Assembly: GCA_016704305.1 (NCBI GenBank)
Contig: JADJAL010000009.1
Location: 94,212-158,211 of the forward strand
Length of the DNA: 64,000 nucleotides
Direction of reading: 5' to 3'
Source of the DNA: Haliea sp.
GTDB taxonomy: Bacteria; Pseudomonadota; Gammaproteobacteria; Pseudomonadales; Halieaceae
Shown piece after piece: positions 26,509 through 34,445 of the stretch. A model generated the notes under the pieces. It was not told the origin of the DNA, searched no databases, and worked only from the letters and a program-made list of their open reading frames with translations. Each line of letters starts with the position of its first letter. Within the stretch, counting starts at the first letter, position 1. The translations under genes were made by a program, and so were the position numbers.

Positions 26509-27069
26509 ATGCAGCGAATTAGCCGAACCGTCTTTACGTTATTGATGGCCGCCCTGACTACAGCGTTCCTGGCCACTCCCCACCCTGCGCAGGCCGCCGA
26601 TGTGGCGCAAATCGAACGCGACGCGATCGCTGCCCTCGCTAAATTGTACGACACAACCCCTGCGGCCAAGGTGCTCGGCGACAAGGCAAAAGCCATTTTG
26701 GTGTTCCCGAGCATTCTTAAAGCCGGTTTGATTATCGGCGGCCAGGGTGGCAATGGCGCCTTGTTTGTCGATGGTAAAGTGGTGGGCTTTTACAATACGG
26801 CGGCGGCTTCCTACGGACTGCAGGCCGGAGCGCAGGAGTTTGCTTATGCCATGTTCCTGATGACCGACTCTGCCATTGAGTCCGTTAAAAAAGCAGATGG
26901 CTGGGAAGTGGGGGTTGGGCCCAGCCTGGTGCTTGTAGACGAGGGTGTCGCCAAATCGCTGACCACCACAACCGCCAAGGATGACGTCTATGCATTCATC
27001 TTTGGCCAAAAGGGTTTGATGGCCGGTATCGGTATACAGGGGTCGAAGATCACCAAAATCAATCCCTGA
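26509..27069 (+). CDS. exported SYLF-domain (YSC84-like) lipid-binding protein
   Basis: This protein is 186 residues from ATG 26509, which has GGAGA upstream. A signal peptide ends near AQAAD. The rest is a SYLF/Ysc84 domain: ERDAIAALAKLYDTTPAA, KAILVFPSILKAGLIIGGQGG, then SYGLQAGAQ and an FGQKGLMAGIGIQGSKITKI end typical of bacterial SYLF proteins. The domain binds phosphoinositides in eukaryotes; in bacteria the function is unknown but likely envelope-related. It sits alone on the plus strand in island B, facing the Gly-rich and DUF2092 genes. Confidence 0.9.
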   Translation: MQRISRTVFTLLMAALTTAFLATPHPAQAADVAQIERDAIAALAKLYDTTPAAKVLGDKAKAILVFPSILKAGLIIGGQGGNGALFVDGKVVGFYNTAAASYGLQAGAQEFAYAMFLMTDSAIESVKKADGWEVGVGPSLVLVDEGVAKSLTTTTAKDDVYAFIFGQKGLMAGIGIQGSKITKINP

Positions 27070-27110
27070 TTCAGGGGCATCGACCGAGCAGACACTTTCT
27101 CTCCCGCAGG

Positions 27111-27749
27111 TCAGTAACCCTGCGGGGGTTGCACTGCGATATAGGCCACGCCACCGCTTGAGTAGACCTGGTTGTACCAGCTGCTTCCGCAGTTGTAGTA
27201 GGTGATGCCGTTGATCGCCTGTACCGCAGGCGTGCAGGGCAGGGCGGAAATGGGCGCAGTGGACTGCACATAGTCCTCATCCGACGACTCCGCAATCGCT
27301 ACCACAGCGCCCCCGACGACCGCGCCGACCAACAGCGCCTCGCCTTCATCCCAATCATCGTCGCAGCAACCATCCCAGTCGTCATCGATTTCATCTTCGT
27401 AGAAGTCCTGTCGGTCTTCCCGTGCGTCGTCGTATCGATCCTGCCGATTTTGCTGGTTGCTGTCATACTGCGACTGACGGTTTTGCTGATTGGTGTCATG
27501 TTGTGTTTGCCGACCTTCCTGCGACTGGTAGCGCTGTGCCGGGGCCTGTTCCCTACGCTGGCTGCCCGCATTGGAACGCGCCTCCGCGCCGCCACGTGAT
27601 GAAAAACCGCCACTTGCGGCCGCGCCACCCCGAGAGAATCCGCCGCCTCCGCCTCGGCCGCCTCGAGCCTCGGCATCATGGAAGCTTGCTGCAACAAACA
27701 GCACTGCGCTTATGAGCGCAATCAATTGAATCGAATGCCGGGAATTCAT
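27111..27749 (-). CDS. exported Gly/Arg-rich and Gln-rich protein, unknown
   Basis: This protein has 212 residues. A signal peptide ends in DAEA, followed by an RGGRGGGGG stretch and a Gln/Asn/Arg/Asp-rich region with NQQNRQ repeats. An acidic segment containing CCDDDWDE, a hydrophobic Gly/Ala-rich helix (LLVGAVVGGAVVAIA) and a conserved C-terminal domain with YYNCGSSWYNQVY follow. This layout is known from hypothetical proteins beside DUF2092 genes. Its ATG overlaps the DUF2092 stop (ATGA), so the pair is translationally coupled. Function unknown. Confidence 0.85.
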   Translation of the reverse strand: MNSRHSIQLIALISAVLFVAASFHDAEARGGRGGGGGFSRGGAAASGGFSSRGGAEARSNAGSQRREQAPAQRYQSQEGRQTQHDTNQQNRQSQYDSNQQNRQDRYDDAREDRQDFYEDEIDDDWDGCCDDDWDEGEALLVGAVVGGAVVAIAESSDEDYVQSTAPISALPCTPAVQAINGITYYNCGSSWYNQVYSSGGVAYIAVQPPQGY

Positions 27750-28573
27750 GGCGTTTCTCCTGTCTGCGCCGCCGGTACCTGCTGCTTGCGAGCCGTCTCG
27801 ATGTAATTGGCCAGAAACTCTATGCGCTGTGCGTCCTTCGGCGGCTGGAACTCAAATTTGCCCTCGGGCACCGTCGGGGAGAAGTTCCAGTCGGAGAACT
27901 CGGCCCAGAACTGTGGTGCACCCTCTTCGAGCTTGTAAGTGATCACAACACGCTGTATCAGTGGCTCCTCGCCGCGCGCAATCCACATTTGAAAGTCGAC
28001 GTCAGCGCCGCGCCCCGCGAGGTGGTCGCTCGGCACGCCGCTGCCAGCCGTTTCTTCAACGTAATCCAGTTGCTGCACGCGGCGCTTCAAATCCGCGGGG
28101 AACTCGCGCACCAGCAGCATGGCCAACGGCATACGCATCCGCAGGTCGCGCACGAAGTGCTTGATGGCGGCATCGACATCTCCGCTAATTGCCGAGCGGG
28201 CATAGACGTTGTTTGCGTGATCATAGGCAGTCAGGTTCTTGCCGTCGAAGACCACCGTGCTCTGCTTGCCGTCACTGCGCTCGACATCGACCCGCAACTG
28301 ATTGGGACGATTGACCAGCACCTGGCGCCGGTCTCCAAATTCGATCTTCTGCCCGTTCGCCTGCACGGTATCGTAACCATTGCGAATCGTTACACTGAAT
28401 CGCTCCGCGTCGGCCATGTGCTGTGCGGCACGCTGCAGGATCATCATCGCATCAGGATCAACGAGCGGCTGTTCCGGCTCCTGTGCAGTGGCGGGAGCGA
28501 GATACGACATGAACAGGAAAAAGCAGGACACCCAGCTTCTCCGGGACACAGAAAAGACCTCACTGACGCGCAT
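27746..28573 (-). CDS. DUF2092 domain-containing exported protein
   Basis: This protein is 275 residues from ATG 28573, chosen for GAGGAG six bases upstream; a longer in-frame start at 28636 is less likely. A signal peptide ends ATAQ. The mature part begins with PDAMMILQRAAQHMADAE and has the strand-rich LolA/LppX-like shape of DUF2092: QVLVNRPNQLRVDVER, GKNLTAYDHANNVYAR, and a KFEFQPPKDAQRIEF end. Such folds often bind lipids or lipoproteins, which is an inference. It is coupled to the Gly-rich protein gene. Confidence 0.9.
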   Translation of the reverse strand: MRVSEVFSVSRRSWVSCFFLFMSYLAPATAQEPEQPLVDPDAMMILQRAAQHMADAERFSVTIRNGYDTVQANGQKIEFGDRRQVLVNRPNQLRVDVERSDGKQSTVVFDGKNLTAYDHANNVYARSAISGDVDAAIKHFVRDLRMRMPLAMLLVREFPADLKRRVQQLDYVEETAGSGVPSDHLAGRGADVDFQMWIARGEEPLIQRVVITYKLEEGAPQFWAEFSDWNFSPTVPEGKFEFQPPKDAQRIEFLANYIETARKQQVPAAQTGETP

Positions 28574-28685
28574 CGCAAGCTCCTCATACTGGCGCGGACG
28601 GAAATCGACCGCGGCAAGAACCGTATGCTTATACACTAAAAATCAATCATGCACGGCAGTGATTACTTGATCCCGGTCAAGTTTG

Positions 28686-28804
28686 GTGCAGGTGCCAGGT
28701 GCGCGCTTGTTGTTGCGAATCGCACGATCATTAACGCAGGACACTTTTTACAGGAGGATCAGCCGGCACAACGCGTGCAGGTGATTCTGGATATCACTGG
28801 CGGC
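28686..28804 (+). pseudogene. decayed 3' end of a haloalkane dehalogenase (right repeat of island B)
   Basis: The bases match the last 115 or so of the dehalogenase gene, including the codons for INAGHFLQEDQPAQ and ILDIT. A length difference in the first third throws it out of frame, and no start or upstream part is present. It faces the stop of the gene at 28859-29452. Confidence 0.88.
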
Positions 28805-28808
28805 CTCC

Positions 28809-28819
28809 GGGGGGGGGGG
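28809..28819 (+). repeat. homopolymer of eleven G
   Basis: A run of eleven G directly follows the decayed dehalogenase end. It is non-coding. Such tracts are prone to slippage and to sequencing error. Confidence 0.9.
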
Positions 28820-28858
28820 ATTAGATGAGGACCACAGGCCGTTGACCTCGCCGATCGA

Positions 28859-29452
28859 CTACACGCCCAACGCGATGTGCGCAAGTGCCGCCACCAGCGC
28901 GATGGCCAGCGCAACCACGATTCTCGGTCCGCCCGCGATAAACCAGGGCGAGGCGGGGAAGGCAAAGGTCTTTTCCAGCGAGGCCAGCTTGAGATTGTGA
29001 TGCTCGCTGCCGACGGTGGCGGGTAGTATTTCCATCAGGTCGCGGCGGCTGCGGTAGCGAATCATGCCGGCTGCGCCCCAGTTGTCGAAGTCATTGCAGG
29101 CAACGTCTTCCACGTTGCCACTGGCAGCGTTTGCGATCATCACCGGGTGGCCCGCCCTGCGCAGCAACGCGCCCAGGAAAATTTTTTGATAGCGCGCCAG
29201 GTTTTTGCGCGCTTCCCGTTTCGGTGATCTCAGATGCAGGAGATTGACCATCACAAAGTCCCTGCCGTCATCGGCAAGCAGGAATTTACGCAGGTTTTCC
29301 GTCTGCGCATTCGTCCAGCCTTCATCGTCGTTGAACAGGCGCATCGTGGCTTCAACTTCAGCCGGCGTGACCTTTTTCTTGAAGCCGACATACCAACACC
29401 AGAATAGCGCGTAGGTCACTGCGGCCGTTATCCAGATCATTGCTGCGCCCAT
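28859..29452 (-). CDS. membrane protein of unknown function
   Basis: This protein has 197 residues. Two hydrophobic helices bracket a soluble middle: WITAAVTYALFWCWYVGF at the N-terminus and IVVALAIALVAALAHIALG at the C-terminus. The middle contains WTNAQTENLRKFLLADDGRDF and MVNLLHLRSPKREARKN, which resembles dimeric alpha-beta barrel (DUF1330-like) sequence. I cannot assign an activity. Its stop faces the decayed dehalogenase end, so it was probably the convergent neighbour of the intact dehalogenase before island B arrived. Confidence 0.75.
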   Translation of the reverse strand: MGAAMIWITAAVTYALFWCWYVGFKKKVTPAEVEATMRLFNDDEGWTNAQTENLRKFLLADDGRDFVMVNLLHLRSPKREARKNLARYQKIFLGALLRRAGHPVMIANAASGNVEDVACNDFDNWGAAGMIRYRSRRDLMEILPATVGSEHHNLKLASLEKTFAFPASPWFIAGGPRIVVALAIALVAALAHIALGV

Positions 29453-29557
29453 GTCGCCTCCGGGAAATGCGGAAATTTACGCTGACGGTGACGCGCATGC
29501 TCACATAATGGCATTATGTGTGTCAATAAAGTGCGCGCCCGCGCGGAAGGAGTCCAG

Positions 29558-30286
29558 ATGAAATGGTTGCTGAGAGTTTTCGCCGTGCTACTGCTGTTGC
29601 TGGTGGTGGCATTCTGGTTCGTCTTCCTGAGTCCCCGACCGCCATTGACAACAGAACCGGCTGCATTGGCCGGCGATGGCAGCGCCATTGACTACTGTGC
29701 GCTGCCCGCATTGGATGGCAGCGGCAAGCAGGCGGCTGACATTCCCAAGGCGAACACGCCCGGTTGCGGCTACACCCATTTTCCACTGCCGATATTGGCT
29801 GAGTGCACCGAGCCGCTCGCCGCAGGAGTGCAGGATATTCGCGGCCTGTGGCGCGCCGTCGCAGGCGGCCACATCGGCCATGTGGAGCGCATAGAGCAGT
29901 GCGGCGGTCGCACGGTGATTACCACCGCCGGCATCATCCACGATTACGGCCCCAACAGCACTGCAGGTTGGAACACTGACGATACTGAGGGCTCGGTTGC
30001 CAGGGAATACTGCATGCGCACCTCGGCAAGCATGGTCTGGAATAACGGCGTGCTGGACTTTCACGCGTTGGGCTGGGGTCCTGTTGTCGTCAGGCGCTAT
30101 CTGGAGGGTGAACAATTGGTCTGGGAGTACGCGGACGGCAGTGCGACGCGCATGGAGCGAATTTGCGCCCTGCCCGATGACCAAAGGTGCCCGCGCTCCG
30201 GGGCAAACGGTACGATTTGTTCTGACCTTGCGCCTACGAGCGCGCGCCACGTCGTGCAAACAGCGTATTACTTCGTCATCAAATAA
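29558..30286 (+). CDS. membrane-anchored hypothetical protein
   Basis: This protein is 242 residues from ATG 29558 (GGAAGGAG upstream). A single N-terminal transmembrane helix (WLLRVFAVLLLLLVVAFWFVF) is followed by a soluble, Cys-containing domain. That domain holds ALAGDGSAIDYCALP, DIRGLWRAVAGGHIGHVERIEQCGGRTVITTAGIIHDYGPN and an MERIC near the end. The G-WR-V pattern resembles small lipocalin-like or cystatin-like domains, but I cannot name the family. It is convergent with the next gene, overlapping it by eight bases. Confidence 0.7.
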   Translation: MKWLLRVFAVLLLLLVVAFWFVFLSPRPPLTTEPAALAGDGSAIDYCALPALDGSGKQAADIPKANTPGCGYTHFPLPILAECTEPLAAGVQDIRGLWRAVAGGHIGHVERIEQCGGRTVITTAGIIHDYGPNSTAGWNTDDTEGSVAREYCMRTSASMVWNNGVLDFHALGWGPVVVRRYLEGEQLVWEYADGSATRMERICALPDDQRCPRSGANGTICSDLAPTSARHVVQTAYYFVIK

Positions 30287-31436
30287 AATTGTTGTCGAGC
30301 GTCACGCCCATGGTCGGCCATTCGCCGAGGATGATGGTCTGGTAGTTGGCAAAGCCGACGGCATCGCCATCGGTGATGCGGATGACGCAGTCGCGGATCT
30401 GGTGGATCTCCCTGGCGGTGTCGAATTGCGAGCAGTCCGGCAGGTATTCACCTTCCACATGCAGCTCGCCGCGCCAACTGCCGTGATGAAAGCCCTTGTA
30501 ACCAAAATACAGGCCAGTGCCGAGATGAAAGCCGGTATTGCTGACCACCTCGATGCCGAGCGTGCGCACACTGCCATCCTGTTGGGTGAAATGCAGTTTG
30601 CCACCCTTGAGTCGCCGGTTGATCGGGTCGTAGGTCATTTCGGGTGCCAGTGATGTGAACGCAACGCGCGTGCCGTCCGGATTTTCTTCGCCGCCATGGA
30701 ACACGGGGTCAAAGCCGGGGAAATTTACGTGCAAATAGAAATGGTGCAGCGAATATTGAGAGCCATCGGGCTTTTCGAAACGCATAGGACTCCACAGGAA
30801 GTGCATCGGCAATTGCGAGGAATCAATGCCCGGCATCAGGTCGAGCGGTTCATTGCCCACACCGTAGCGCACGCCCCAGGAATGGTCGCGTGTCATGCAC
30901 CAGTCTTCCGGGTTGATGTCATGTTTCACGCCATCCACTTTCACCCAGCCACTCGCGGTGCCCACCTGGTGGTAACGGCACAAATCGGTTTCAGTGCGGA
31001 AGCCGAAAACCTGGCGACGGAATTCGTGGTTTTCGAGGAAGGGTGGAATCACCGAGCCATCCAGCACGATGTCGAAACTGATCGGTTGCGTATCGTTTTC
31101 ATCCAGGCGTATGCGGATTTTTTTCATCGGTTCGATGATGTCGTAATGGATCGGGCCAACGGCAATCAGGTCAGGCGTGGGGAACAGCAGGCGGCTGGCG
31201 CGCACTGTCCATTGCTCCACGCCACGCGACACGCCGGCATAGGCATCCATCACATTGCGGTTGAGGTATTTGCCAATGCCCCAGCCGATCTGCAGCGAAC
31301 CGTCTTTCCTGAAGATCGAGCCGCAGACTTTTTCGGTCCAGCTGCGATCGCTTTGGGATACGGCGGCGAAGGTATCGGCAATCTGGTGGTTGAAGCCTTC
31401 ATCAGAAGGCACCAGCATGGAATCGGTGCGGGACAT
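30279..31436 (-). CDS. hypothetical protein, probable two-domain beta-barrel
   Basis: This protein is 385 residues from ATG 31436 (MSRTDSMLVP; GGAG upstream). No signal or membrane helix is visible. The sequence is rich in aromatic beta-strand patterns and contains RDHSWGVRYGVG, HFYLHVNFPGFDP and FHGGEENPDGTRV. This recalls the CrtC/AttH-like hydratase and DUF7064/7065-type families, where a conserved Arg-Asp-His-Ser-Trp motif is shared. A role in modifying a hydrophobic or lipid substrate is possible but not proven. Confidence 0.75.
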   Translation of the reverse strand: MSRTDSMLVPSDEGFNHQIADTFAAVSQSDRSWTEKVCGSIFRKDGSLQIGWGIGKYLNRNVMDAYAGVSRGVEQWTVRASRLLFPTPDLIAVGPIHYDIIEPMKKIRIRLDENDTQPISFDIVLDGSVIPPFLENHEFRRQVFGFRTETDLCRYHQVGTASGWVKVDGVKHDINPEDWCMTRDHSWGVRYGVGNEPLDLMPGIDSSQLPMHFLWSPMRFEKPDGSQYSLHHFYLHVNFPGFDPVFHGGEENPDGTRVAFTSLAPEMTYDPINRRLKGGKLHFTQQDGSVRTLGIEVVSNTGFHLGTGLYFGYKGFHHGSWRGELHVEGEYLPDCSQFDTAREIHQIRDCVIRITDGDAVGFANYQTIILGEWPTMGVTLDNNFI

Positions 31437-31654
31437 GGAATCTCCAACGGGGGGAATGTTAAATGCGTGCCAGCCTAGCAGCTCGCGCAAGTCATCCACA
31501 AGCCAGTCAACGCCTGGAATTGTCGCGGCCCGCTGTCTTACTCTTGTGTTTCGGTGCATGTGCGTTCTTGCGTCAAACTGAGCGCCCACCCGAGCGTCAT
31601 TTTGCGGTAATACTTGACTACTATTCTGGCTGTTTTTGAGCGGAGTCAGTCACT

Positions 31655-33178
31655 ATGCGTAATTTCCATCAGTATCCACTCGGTCGCCGCACGTTTATCG
31701 CCGGAGCCAGCAAATCAGCGATAGCCATCGGACTGGCGCCGCTCCTGCAGGCCTGCAGCAACGGCAGTAACAACGACAATCCCCTCGCACCCATGGGCGC
31801 TTCGACCTATGGGCCGTTGGCGCCTGTCGCGGACAGCACGACGGGGCTGCCGTTGCTGCAACTGCCGGAAGGGTTCACCTACGCGTCGTTCGGCTGGACT
31901 GGCGACGCCATGAGCGACGGTACGCCGACGCCCGACAGGCACGATGGCATGGCCGTGGTGAGTGGACAGGGCGGCGCTTCTGGCGAATGCGTGCTGATTC
32001 GCAACCATGAGCGCAGCGTTATCGGCCCCGGCATGCCCCTGCCGCTGATCGGCGGCGGCATTGCGCCGGTGTATGACGGCTTCGCGTTCCCCGGCGTACT
32101 TGCGGGCCTGGGGGGCGGCACCACCGCGCTGAAAATGCGCGCTGGGCAACTGATCGAGGATCGCGCGACGCTCGGCGGCACTATCGGAAACTGTGCCGGC
32201 GGACCCACGTCCTGGGGCAGTTGGTTGACCTGCGAGGAGACCATGACGATAGGTAGCATCATCGGCGCGCGGGACCATGGCTTCGTGTTTGAAGTACCCG
32301 ATCCGGCGCTGGGCGCTGCGTCCGCCGTGCCCATTACCGACATGGGACTGATGCCGCATGAAGCGGTGGCGGTCGATGCGCGCGATTCCCGCGTCTACCT
32401 GACCGAGGACAATAGCCCACTGTCGGGCTTTTACCGCTTCACCCCGAACGATGCCAGCCAGCAGTTGGGCGCCCTGGAGCGCGGCGGCGTACTCGAAATG
32501 CTGGCGGTTGCCGACCGCCCCGGCATCGACCTGGGACTGGCCGTGCAGGGCGAGTCCTTCGCTGTGCAGTGGGTGCCGGTGCCTGATCCGGTGGCGCCGC
32601 CAGAGGGCCTGATCCCGCCCATCGAGGGTTTTCCGGCGATCCAGGGCGTGGGTCGCTCAGGCCCATTCCTGCAGGGACAGGCAAACGGCGGCGCCAGTTT
32701 CCGGCGCGGCGAGGGCTGCTGGTACCGGGACGGAGTGGTGTACTTCGTCGATACGTCGGGCGGAGAGGCGGGCAAGGGCTCGGTGTGGGCCTACGTACCC
32801 GGCGACGAGACGCTCACCGCGCTGTTCGTCTCCCCGGATGCCGCCACCGCTGACAATCCCGACAACCTCACGGTAACGCCACGGGGCGCATTGCTGGTAT
32901 GCGAGGATGGCGGAGGCATCAGCGAGAACGATGCGTTGGTGACCGGAACCCGTATGCACGGCATAGCGCAGGATGGCAGTGCATTCGTGTTCGCCGAGAA
33001 CAACATGGTGTTGGATGCCGCGCTGCCAGGCCGCCCTGCGATCGGTGCGGGTGATTATCGCGGCAGTGAGTGGTGCGGCGCCTGCTTTGATCCGGCGGGT
33101 GAGTACCTCTACGTCAACATCCAGACGCCTGGCGTCACGTTCGCGATCACAGGGCCCTGGAGGCAAGGCCCTTTCTGA
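31655..33178 (+). CDS. PhoX-family (DUF839) Tat-exported protein
   Basis: This protein has 507 residues. A Tat signal is plain: GRRTFIAGASKSAIAIG with a lipoprotein-like Cys after LLQA. PhoX motifs in order: VLIRNHE, NCAGGPTSWGSWLTCEET, GLMPHEAVAVD, YLTEDNSPLSGFYRF, GEGCWYRDGVVYFVDTSGG, NPDNLTVTPRGALLVCEDGGG and EWCGACFDPAGEYLYVN. PhoX-type enzymes are monomeric Ca/Fe-dependent phosphatases of the periplasm. The PhoA-type Ser site is absent, as expected. Many DUF839 relatives have untested activity, so phosphatase is a family-level call. Confidence 0.92.
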   Translation: MRNFHQYPLGRRTFIAGASKSAIAIGLAPLLQACSNGSNNDNPLAPMGASTYGPLAPVADSTTGLPLLQLPEGFTYASFGWTGDAMSDGTPTPDRHDGMAVVSGQGGASGECVLIRNHERSVIGPGMPLPLIGGGIAPVYDGFAFPGVLAGLGGGTTALKMRAGQLIEDRATLGGTIGNCAGGPTSWGSWLTCEETMTIGSIIGARDHGFVFEVPDPALGAASAVPITDMGLMPHEAVAVDARDSRVYLTEDNSPLSGFYRFTPNDASQQLGALERGGVLEMLAVADRPGIDLGLAVQGESFAVQWVPVPDPVAPPEGLIPPIEGFPAIQGVGRSGPFLQGQANGGASFRRGEGCWYRDGVVYFVDTSGGEAGKGSVWAYVPGDETLTALFVSPDAATADNPDNLTVTPRGALLVCEDGGGISENDALVTGTRMHGIAQDGSAFVFAENNMVLDAALPGRPAIGAGDYRGSEWCGACFDPAGEYLYVNIQTPGVTFAITGPWRQGPF

Positions 33179-33206
33179 GCCACGCGCTGATGTCGCGGGC
33201 GGATGG

Positions 33207-34055
33207 TCAGTGATGAGCGGTCTCGCGGAACACGAACCGCTTCACGTGCAAAGCCACGTGTTCCGGGTGCGTTAGAATCATTGAGTGCTCCGCGTTCGCA
33301 ATGTCCTGGTACTGCGCACCGGGCAGCAGGCCACGCAGGATATCCATGTGCGCGGGGAGCGCGATCTGGTCGCCGTCGGCGCCCAGTACCAGGATGGGAT
33401 TCGGCAGCGCGTTCAGTGCGCCGTAGCACGCTCGCTGGTCGCCCAATGCATCACCGCGAAGCAGGGAAAGCAAGGACCGGCCAAAGCCCGGCACGCTGAG
33501 TTGATCGCGGAACATCTGTACGAACCTGCCATCCTGGATGTCGCGATAGCGGTGAGTTCGCCTGCGCACCAGCATCGGCACGACATAGCTCTCCATCAGC
33601 AGTTCACCGAGCAGCGGCACATGCAACAGTCTTGTGGCAGGATTGGACTGCAGGAAGTTGAGCACAGGAGCGGTCATCACCAGGGAATGGAATCTGCCCG
33701 GATCTGCCAGTATCAACCTGGCTGCGATCGCGCAACCGAGCGAGTGGCCCAGCAAATCGACCCCATCGGTCACACCCAGGCAATCGAGTAACTCGACCAC
33801 CTGGCGCGTGAAAAGCGCCGATCCATGCGCGACGTCTGGTCGGTCTGAATATCCATGGCCAAAAAGGTCGAGGCGAATGGTGCGGATGCCCTGCCGGTTG
33901 AGGATCGGGACGAGGCGGTCGAATTCCCAGAACGGTACCGTCGCACCGTGGATCAGCACCAGGGTTTTGCCGGTTGCCGGTCCCTCAATGCGGTAGTGGC
34001 ATTTCCCGGCGCTCAACTCAACGAAGTGGTGGGCATTGGGTAACTGTTGTCTCAT
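33207..34055 (-). CDS. alpha/beta hydrolase
   Basis: This protein of 282 residues is a serine-type alpha/beta hydrolase. The oxyanion motif HGAT is near 36-39, the nucleophile is Ser105 in GHSLGC, the acid lies in GADGDQI and the base is His257 in AEHSM. The cap region (FLQSNPATRLLHVPLLGELL) resembles the esterase/MhpC-like group. No signal peptide. It is convergent with the PhoX gene at 28 nt. Substrate unknown. Confidence 0.88.
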   Translation of the reverse strand: MRQQLPNAHHFVELSAGKCHYRIEGPATGKTLVLIHGATVPFWEFDRLVPILNRQGIRTIRLDLFGHGYSDRPDVAHGSALFTRQVVELLDCLGVTDGVDLLGHSLGCAIAARLILADPGRFHSLVMTAPVLNFLQSNPATRLLHVPLLGELLMESYVVPMLVRRRTHRYRDIQDGRFVQMFRDQLSVPGFGRSLLSLLRGDALGDQRACYGALNALPNPILVLGADGDQIALPAHMDILRGLLPGAQYQDIANAEHSMILTHPEHVALHVKRFVFRETAHH

Positions 34056-34445
34056 CCGCAGGCGCCTAATTCACTCTTGCCATCATCAGGGGTTCGGGTA
34101 TTTCGAGTTAACGTTCGCGGATTCGCGCAGGTATCACGCAGCCGCAAGCATCTCGCGGGACAGGTTACTGAAGTGCCGACGAAAACTCGACTGGCAAAAC
34201 GGGTATGCAGAACTGCTTCTGCCGTGAGGCCGTGCCCCGTTGCACGTGGCCTGCAAACCAGTCAGCAGAGAATTCACGATAGGGTAAATCGGCGCCAGGA
34301 GAATATTTTTTCAATGAACAAGATCGGAAATATAACGTTCACAAACTGAAGTTACTGTTGTAGCTGCTGAAATTTATGACGTCTGACCCGTTGCTTCTCA
34401 GCTGCAAAAAACAACATGACTTCTTCGCCCATTTGAGGACTTTCT
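34056..34445 (+). other. intergenic region without a recognisable gene
   Basis: About 390 bases between divergent genes. The second half is AT-rich and must contain the promoter of the phytase-like gene. The frames here lack homology and ribosome sites. I see no clear operator, repeat or RNA structure. Confidence 0.5.

Noticed and set aside
34047..34349. 100-codon plus-strand frame before the phytase-like gene
   Set aside because: It starts inside the divergent hydrolase promoter, has no homology I know and an unlikely composition.
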